This document shows positions 6,953 through 11,373 of a stretch of 11,373 bases of DNA, piece after piece (position 1 is the stretch's first letter; every line of letters begins with the position of its first letter). The DNA lies in assembly GCA_009926035.1 (NCBI GenBank), contig RFPQ01000015.1:1-11373 (forward strand), given 5' to 3'. The stretch is from Betaproteobacteria bacterium (GTDB lineage: Bacteria > Pseudomonadota > Gammaproteobacteria > Burkholderiales > Methylophilaceae). The notes under the pieces were generated by a model that made no database searches, was not told the DNA's origin, and worked only from the letters and a program-made list of their open reading frames with translations. A program made the position numbers and the translations under genes.

Positions 6953-7416
6953 TATTTAACTCCGAGCAACTCAACATCAAAAATTAAAGTGGCATTCGGA
7001 GGAATTACACCGCCAGCGCCACGAGAACCATAACCCATATCCGGAGGAATGATGAGCGTTCTTTTACCATGAATTTTCATGCCATCCACCCCGTCATCCC
7101 AGCCTCGAATTACTTGACCACCCCCTAAATTAAATACAAAAGGATCATTCCGATCGAGTGAGCTATCAAATTTTTTACCTTTGCCATCTTTTTGATTCGG
7201 ATCATATAACCAACCTGTGTAATGAACTGTCACAGCCAGGCCTTTTTCGGCTTGCCGCCCACTTCCTAGAACGGTATCTTTAATAATTAATGAAGTAATA
7301 TTTTTTTCCAATTTCATTTCCTTTTGTGAGATTTGTAATTCAGCAGACACCAAATCAATATTAAATAAAATAATACTAAAAGCTAAGATTGATTTAATCA
7401 CGTTTGTATATCGCAT
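6952..7416 (-). CDS. Exported FKBP-type peptidyl-prolyl cis-trans isomerase
   Basis: A 154-residue protein with a signal peptide (MRYTNVIK, a hydrophobic core, LVSA; predicted cleavage after Ala25) followed by about 20 residues and a single FKBP domain. Active-site landmarks are VHYTGWLYD, KFDSSLDR, PFVFNLGGGQVIRGWDDGV, the GYGSRGAGGVIPP loop and the terminal LIFDVELLGVK. The enzyme accelerates proline isomerisation during protein folding, here in the periplasm. It has no dimerisation domain of the FkpA or Mip type, being one minimal domain. It is 18 nt downstream of dacB and has one of the two strongest ribosome binding sites in the window. The signal peptide lacks a lipobox, so a soluble periplasmic protein is expected. 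Confidence 0.93.
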   Translation of the reverse strand: MRYTNVIKSILAFSIILFNIDLVSAELQISQKEMKLEKNITSLIIKDTVLGSGRQAEKGLAVTVHYTGWLYDPNQKDGKGKKFDSSLDRNDPFVFNLGGGQVIRGWDDGVDGMKIHGKRTLIIPPDMGYGSRGAGGVIPPNATLIFDVELLGVK

Positions 7417-7423
7417 ATTAACA

Positions 7424-7430
7424 CTTCCTC
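7424..7430 (-). promoter_or_regulatory. Strong ribosome binding site of the FKBP gene
   Basis: GAGGAAG on the minus strand ends 7 nt before the ATG at 7416. Most genes here have no recognisable Shine-Dalgarno sequence, so this site marks the FKBP gene for independent, efficient initiation inside the operon and confirms its start. Confidence 0.75.
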
Positions 7431-7434
7431 AAGT

Positions 7435-8832
7435 TCAATTAAGATAAGCCCAATCAATTAGATCATCTTGTATTTTAGATGATTCATTTGCCTTGGGGTC
7501 ATTCGCCATAAATACAAAAACTTTTATATCGTTATTTTTATCAAAAATATATCCGGCAATAGCGCTAACATTTTGGATGCTGCCTGTTTTTAAATAAGCA
7601 TGCTTAGCGACTGATAATTTTTTTCCTCTGTTTTTCAAAGTGCCATCAATACCTATATTTGGAAGCGATGCAATAAATTCAGGCATATAAAGACCGCTAT
7701 ATGCTTTTTCTAATAAAAAAGATAAATCTTCTGCACTTATTTTCGCATTTCTTGAAAGTCCTGCACCATTATCCATCTCAAGAGAATCAAGCTTCAATTT
7801 TTGCTTTATCAAAAACTCTTTAGCAAACCTTCCCGCCTCATTTTCATTGATTGGAGAACCGTTATTTTCTGCGAGTACCGTGAGCAATAAATTTCTAGCA
7901 ATTAGATTTTGGCTATATTTATTTACATCTCTCACGACAAGACTTAAAGGTCTTGATTGATGCTCATATAGCTTATGTGTATCAGTAACCTTTTGATATG
8001 TATTTTTAAAATTGCCCTCAATAATCCCCCCGTGCATTTTCCAAAGTTTTTCAAATAGCTCTTTAGATAAGCGATTGTGACTTAATATTGATAAATCGAT
8101 ATCTTTACTATCACATGCTTTATCAAAGGCACCATTAAATACAATCTCCGTTATATTAGATTTTGTTTCCACCTCGTAACCAAGAGCATCCTTCCATTCG
8201 TTGCAACCTTGGTCCAAAAGTTTTAAATGATTAATGACTTTTAATGTTTGGATTTCAGGATAAGTTTGTATATTAATTTTTTCATTGTTTATTGAAAAAT
8301 TAAAATTGATTGTATTTTCATTCACAACGAAAGATTTTGGATTCACGTTATAAGCACGATATTTTTTATCGTCAATAAGATCTTGATTTTGTAGTTCGCC
8401 AAAAAAACTTTCATCAAAAATAATATTGCCATGAATGTATTGAATGTCCTGCTGTTGAACTCTCTCAATAATTTCTGAAAGATCTGCATAGGTGAGAGTG
8501 GGATCGCCATACCCTCTAATAATGAGGTCACCGTAAAGATGTTTATTTTTTACATTGCCCTTATAAAGCACTTCCGTTTTCCATTGATACTGGGGACCTA
8601 AGAGCTGGAGCGCGGCGTATGTAGTAACTAATTTCATAACTGAAGCCGGATTGAAACCTTTTTGTTCGTTATAACTAAAAACTTTAGTTCGTTTAGAAAT
8701 ATTTTTAATATAAAGAGAGTAATTACCTTTTGAAAGTTCTGAGCGATTAAGTATTTTATTGATTGCATCAATATCCGAATCTGCAAATACGGCATCTAAC
8801 CATAATAGAGAAATAAGAAGCAGTATTCGCAT
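7435..8832 (-). CDS. dacB: D-alanyl-D-alanine carboxypeptidase/endopeptidase, PBP4 type (DacB)
   Basis: A 465-residue class C low-molecular-weight penicillin-binding protein (peptidase family S13), close to E. coli PBP4 (477). The signal peptide is MRILLLISLLWLDAVFA, cleaved after Ala17. All three active-site motifs are present: SVMK (64-67, nucleophile Ser64), SQN (307-309) and KTG (415-417). The long stretch between the first two motifs matches the extra domains inserted in PBP4. The enzyme trims the terminal D-Ala of stem peptides and cleaves D-Ala-mDAP cross-links in the periplasm. It starts 2 nt after the bioA stop without a recognisable ribosome binding site. It is the second murein hydrolase of the window besides the NlpC/P60 protein. 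Confidence 0.94.
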   Translation of the reverse strand: MRILLLISLLWLDAVFADSDIDAINKILNRSELSKGNYSLYIKNISKRTKVFSYNEQKGFNPASVMKLVTTYAALQLLGPQYQWKTEVLYKGNVKNKHLYGDLIIRGYGDPTLTYADLSEIIERVQQQDIQYIHGNIIFDESFFGELQNQDLIDDKKYRAYNVNPKSFVVNENTINFNFSINNEKINIQTYPEIQTLKVINHLKLLDQGCNEWKDALGYEVETKSNITEIVFNGAFDKACDSKDIDLSILSHNRLSKELFEKLWKMHGGIIEGNFKNTYQKVTDTHKLYEHQSRPLSLVVRDVNKYSQNLIARNLLLTVLAENNGSPINENEAGRFAKEFLIKQKLKLDSLEMDNGAGLSRNAKISAEDLSFLLEKAYSGLYMPEFIASLPNIGIDGTLKNRGKKLSVAKHAYLKTGSIQNVSAIAGYIFDKNNDIKVFVFMANDPKANESSKIQDDLIDWAYLN

Positions 8833-8834
8833 AT

Positions 8835-10139
8835 TTATATGGATGAATGAATAACTTCAAAAGCAGTATCAATCATGAAATCTACTTCATCATGATTGAT
8901 AATATAAGGCGGCATGAAATAAATGGTATGGCCTATCGGCCTTATTAAAAGTCCACGATCAATGGCTTTCGTACTTATTTTTTTAAGTGTCTTTTTTGTA
9001 ACCCCCTCAAGGTCAAATGCCCATATCATTCCTATATTTCTTAAATTAGAAATAGGTAATATTGAGAACGTCTTCATGCGCTCTGAAATATAAGCTGAGG
9101 TTTTATGGTTTTGATTAATCACATCATGATTTTCAAAATAATTTAATGTGCCTAATGCAGCGCTACAAGCGAGTGGGTTTCCGGTATAACTATGTGAATG
9201 AAGAAAGCCTTTCTCTATCTTGTCTTCATAAAAGGCCGAATAAACGTTATCTGTTGTTAACACAGCTGATAAGGGAAGATAGCCGCCGGTTAATCCTTTT
9301 GAAAGGCAAATAAAATCAGGTTTTATATTTGCATGTTCAAATGCAAACATCTTTCCTGTTCTTCCGAAACCTACTGCAATCTCATCATCAATAAGATGAA
9401 TATGATATTGGGTGCAAAGCTCTCTTGCTTTTGCTAAATAAATTGAGTGATACATTCCCATCCCGGTTGCACATTGCACAAGGGGTTCTAAAATAAAAGC
9501 TGCTATATATTGATGATGATCTTCAAGATATCTTTCTAAATCTTGAATACATCTTAATGCGTAAGATTCTGCTGTTTCACCTTTATCTGCATATCGCCAA
9601 TCGGGCGTTTTGATAGGATTATTTTTTTTTATTAATGAAGCATAATTTTTACGAAAGAGTTTAATGTCTGTCACAGATAAAGCCCCAAGCGTTTCACCAT
9701 GGTAACTATTTTCCAAATAAATTATTTTATTTTTTGTGGGTTGGCCTTTATTCTTCCAGTAATGCACGCTCATCTTAATAGCAATTTCAATCGCATTAGA
9801 TCCATCGCTGCCATAGAAAGCGTGGCTTAGACTTGTGAGGTTACTTAATTTTTCAGAAAGCTGTATAGCTGGCTCATGCGTTAAACCTGCGAGCATGACG
9901 TGCTCAACGAGATCAAGTTGATCTGTGATGTATTTTTTAATTTCGCTTTGATTGTGGCCGAATAAATTGACCCACCACGAACTAATTGCATCTAAATATT
10001 TTTTGTCATCATAGTCAAATAGCCAAACACCATCGCCGCGCCTAATAGGAATGATAGATTGCGCCTGTTGAATTTTCATTTGCGTACATGGATTCCACAA
10101 ACTTTTTAAGCTTCTATCGATGTAATACTGATTCTTCAT
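8835..10139 (-). CDS. bioA: Adenosylmethionine-8-amino-7-oxononanoate aminotransferase BioA
   Basis: A 434-residue class III PLP aminotransferase. BioA converts KAPA to DAPA in biotin synthesis, using S-adenosylmethionine as amino donor. The PLP lysine is Lys281 (CLSKGLTGGYLP) and the pyridine-binding aspartate is Asp252 (DDEIAVGFGRTG), spaced 29 residues as in E. coli (245 and 274). BioA-specific substrate residues are also visible: SSWW (53-56) and Tyr146 in NSYHGET. The N-terminal NPCTQM (16-21) has Cys where E. coli has the Tyr of HPYTSM, a variant I recall as common in other proteobacterial BioA. No other bio gene lies in the window, unlike the usual cluster. The gene sits 3 nt after the aldo/keto reductase gene and 2 nt before dacB. 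Confidence 0.95.
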   Translation of the reverse strand: MKNQYYIDRSLKSLWNPCTQMKIQQAQSIIPIRRGDGVWLFDYDDKKYLDAISSWWVNLFGHNQSEIKKYITDQLDLVEHVMLAGLTHEPAIQLSEKLSNLTSLSHAFYGSDGSNAIEIAIKMSVHYWKNKGQPTKNKIIYLENSYHGETLGALSVTDIKLFRKNYASLIKKNNPIKTPDWRYADKGETAESYALRCIQDLERYLEDHHQYIAAFILEPLVQCATGMGMYHSIYLAKARELCTQYHIHLIDDEIAVGFGRTGKMFAFEHANIKPDFICLSKGLTGGYLPLSAVLTTDNVYSAFYEDKIEKGFLHSHSYTGNPLACSAALGTLNYFENHDVINQNHKTSAYISERMKTFSILPISNLRNIGMIWAFDLEGVTKKTLKKISTKAIDRGLLIRPIGHTIYFMPPYIINHDEVDFMIDTAFEVIHSSI

Positions 10140-10142
10140 ATA

Positions 10143-11219
10143 TTAAGGTGCTGGGTTCATATGTGTGAGATGAATGATTTCAATTTCATCTAACAACTCT
10201 TTAGAGAGAGTGATGCTGTAGGCCTCAATATTTTCTTTTAGCTGATCAAGCGATGTGGCTCCTATGATAGTTGATGTAACAAACCACTGGTGATAGGTAA
10301 ATGCCAAAGCCATCTCTGTTAAAGTCATGCCATATTTCGTTGCTAGGATTTCGTATGCTTTTACAGCAGGAAAAACGTTAGGCTTATCATATCTTTGCGC
10401 AAAGCCTTTGAAGAGTGTCACACGTCCTTTTGCGTCGATATCTTTTAAATACTTTCCGGTAAGATGGCCAAAAGCCAATGGTGAGTATGCTAAGAATCCA
10501 ATTTTTTCTCGATATAAAATTTCCGTCATACCAAACTCCAATCCTCTATTGATGAGGTTGTAACAATTTTGAATCGAAGCTATGAGAGGTAATTTTTTTT
10601 CTCTTGCAATGCGAATAAATTCCATCACACCCCAAGATTGTTCATTTGAGATACCGATATATTTAATCTTGCCTTCTTGCACAAGTTTGCTCAATGCTTC
10701 TAGTTGTTCATGAATTGATACCCACTCTTTTAATTTTGAGCCTTCCATTTCAGCATTAGGATCAAATTTATATTGACCAAACATAGGCACATTTCTCTCG
10801 GGCCAATGGAGTTGATATAGATCGATATAATCTGTTTGAAGTCTTTTTAAAGAACCTTCTACTGCCTCACGTAAATTTTTCTCATCGAAGGCTTTAGGGC
10901 CATTACGAATCCAATTAAGCGCCCTTCTTGGCCCTGCAGCTTTAGTTGCCAAGACAATGTCTTCCCTTTTTTGTTTTTTTAACCAATGACCTACAATTGT
11001 TTCGGTTTTCGTAAAAGTATTCTCTTTTGGGGGAACAGGATACATTTCGGCCGTATCAATAAAATTAATGCCACGTGATATAGCCCAATCAAGCTGTAAA
11101 AATGCATCGGATTCTGTGTTTTGTTCACCAAAGGTCATGGTGCCCATGGTAATGGGTGAAATAAGCAAATCCGACTGCCCTAGCCTTCGATAATCTTGCT
11201 TTTCTATGTAATAGCTCAT
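10143..11219 (-). CDS. Tas-like NADP(H)-dependent aldo/keto reductase
   Basis: A 358-residue single-domain TIM-barrel protein, near E. coli Tas (346). The catalytic tetrad of the superfamily is complete: Asp55 and Tyr60 in FIDTAEMYPVPP, Lys93 in LATKAAG and His138 in LYQLHWPER. The PVPP after the tyrosine, the LHWPERNVPMFGQ segment and the C-terminal TSTIIGATSLDQLKENI all favour the Tas branch. These enzymes reduce aldehydes or ketones with NADPH in the cytoplasm; the physiological substrate of Tas is not known. It is the first gene of the leftward operon and faces away from groES across about 150 nt. I could not identify a convincing promoter or ribosome binding site for it. The symbol tas would be reasonable but the orthology is not certain. 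Confidence 0.88.
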   Translation of the reverse strand: MSYYIEKQDYRRLGQSDLLISPITMGTMTFGEQNTESDAFLQLDWAISRGINFIDTAEMYPVPPKENTFTKTETIVGHWLKKQKREDIVLATKAAGPRRALNWIRNGPKAFDEKNLREAVEGSLKRLQTDYIDLYQLHWPERNVPMFGQYKFDPNAEMEGSKLKEWVSIHEQLEALSKLVQEGKIKYIGISNEQSWGVMEFIRIAREKKLPLIASIQNCYNLINRGLEFGMTEILYREKIGFLAYSPLAFGHLTGKYLKDIDAKGRVTLFKGFAQRYDKPNVFPAVKAYEILATKYGMTLTEMALAFTYHQWFVTSTIIGATSLDQLKENIEAYSITLSKELLDEIEIIHLTHMNPAP

Positions 11220-11260
11220 ATAAAAATAATGTTTTAATTCATGTATTTAACGAAATAACA

Positions 11261-11290
11261 CTTGAAATTTTAGGCTTTCGTCCCTATTAT
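11261..11290 (+). promoter_or_regulatory. groES promoter, readable by sigma70 and possibly sigma32
   Basis: TTGAAA (11262-11267) and TATTAT (11285-11290) are 17 nt apart, a good sigma70 promoter. The same bases also read as a heat-shock promoter: CTTGAAA (11261-11267) is an exact sigma32 -35, followed after 14 nt by CCCTATTA (11282-11289), which matches five of the seven fixed positions of CCCCATNT. Transcription would begin near 11297. The -10 ends on the first base of the CIRCE operator. Confidence 0.75.
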
Positions 11291-11316
11291 TAGCACTCTA
11301 TGACATTGAGTGCTAA
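11290..11316 (+). promoter_or_regulatory. CIRCE operator (HrcA binding site)
   Basis: TTAGCACTC, 9 nt, GAGTGCTAA: a perfect 9-9-9 match to the CIRCE consensus. HrcA, a repressor whose folding depends on GroEL, binds it and represses groESL or dnaK until heat stress occupies GroEL. Here it overlaps the last base of the -10 and the expected transcription start, a position where bound HrcA would block RNA polymerase. The hrcA gene itself is not in the window. Confidence 0.96.
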
Positions 11317-11323
11317 TCACTCA
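11307..11323 (+). repeat. Inverted repeat overlapping the right arm of CIRCE
   Basis: TGAGTG (11307-11312), loop CTAAT, CACTCA (11318-11323) forms a 6-bp stem that reuses the right CIRCE arm. If transcription begins near 11297 most of the left CIRCE arm is missing from the mRNA, so this is the hairpin expected near the 5' end of the groES transcript. The repeat is directly visible; any role is inferred. Confidence 0.55.
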
Positions 11324-11362
11324 TGTTTTCGATTTTGATTAATTTTCAAAGAATACACTATT

Positions 11363-11367
11363 AGGAG
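11363..11367 (+). promoter_or_regulatory. Ribosome binding site of groES
   Basis: AGGAG ends 3 nt before the final ATG of the window. The Shine-Dalgarno core is strong but the spacing is on the short side. It supports the ATG at 11371 as a real start. Confidence 0.7.
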
Positions 11368-11370
11368 AAT

Positions 11371-11373
11371 ATG
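11371..11373 (+). CDS. groES: Start codon of groES (co-chaperonin GroES), rest outside window
   Basis: Only the ATG is present. The identification rests on the upstream DNA: a perfect CIRCE operator, a heat-shock type promoter and a ribosome binding site directly before this ATG. CIRCE occurs mainly before groESL and before the hrcA-grpE-dnaK-dnaJ genes; in betaproteobacteria groESL is the commonest target. A dnaK-cluster gene is the alternative and cannot be excluded from three bases. Confidence 0.72.

Noticed and set aside
8343..8531. 62-codon minus-strand frame inside dacB
   Set aside because: Out-of-frame shadow of the intact dacB gene, which has all three PBP motifs.
10327..10563. 78-codon plus-strand frame inside the aldo/keto reductase gene
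   Set aside because: It lies wholly antisense to a complete gene with intact catalytic residues, has no ribosome binding site and resembles no family I know.
1..11373. Defence islands, CRISPR arrays, transposons, phage genes or toxin-antitoxin pairs
   Set aside because: No direct-repeat arrays, terminal inverted repeats, transposase or integrase motifs, or unexplained gene pairs are visible; nearly all bases belong to recognisable housekeeping genes.

Overview
The window is an AT-rich (about one third G+C by eye), tightly packed stretch of a proteobacterial chromosome. Ubiquinone synthesis (coq7), a DUF2322-like gene, and a groES promoter combining a perfect CIRCE operator with a sigma32-like promoter point to a betaproteobacterium. 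The low G+C and near absence of intergenic DNA suggest a streamlined lineage such as the Methylophilaceae. The lineage is inferred from gene content only.

Layout. (1) 1-3156, minus strand: a yoaA/dinG-type helicase, tsaB, rimI and the first 36 codons of a probable family 4 uracil-DNA glycosylase form one operon with gaps or overlaps of 3, -11 and -1 nt. It joins DNA repair to tRNA t6A synthesis and ribosomal protein acetylation. (2) 3247-3777, plus: an exported NlpC/P60 peptidoglycan endopeptidase. (3) 3774-4043, minus: a small SelW/Rdx-type CxxC protein whose stop codon overlaps the NlpC/P60 stop. (4) 4180-6524, plus: ctpA (S41 C-terminal processing protease), coq7 and a DUF2322-like gene, with a 4-nt overlap and then a 3-nt gap. 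(5) 6533-11219, minus: an operon transcribed as aldo/keto reductase, bioA, dacB (PBP4), an exported FKBP-type prolyl isomerase and an OsmC-family protein. (6) 11220-11373: a control region reading rightward into groES, of which only the ATG is present.

How the genes fit together. Three products act on the envelope or murein: the NlpC/P60 hydrolase, CtpA (a family known to degrade such hydrolases in other bacteria) and DacB. The exported FKBP may assist folding in the same compartment. The remaining genes are housekeeping: helicase/repair, t6A, ubiquinone, biotin, redox and heat shock.

I see no mobile element, CRISPR array, tRNA, rRNA, phage gene or defence system, and no broken gene. The most interesting points are the protease/hydrolase neighbour pair, the layered groES control region with a second overlapping hairpin, and the coupling of an uncharacterised gene to coq7. 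I did not find a clearly new biological system.
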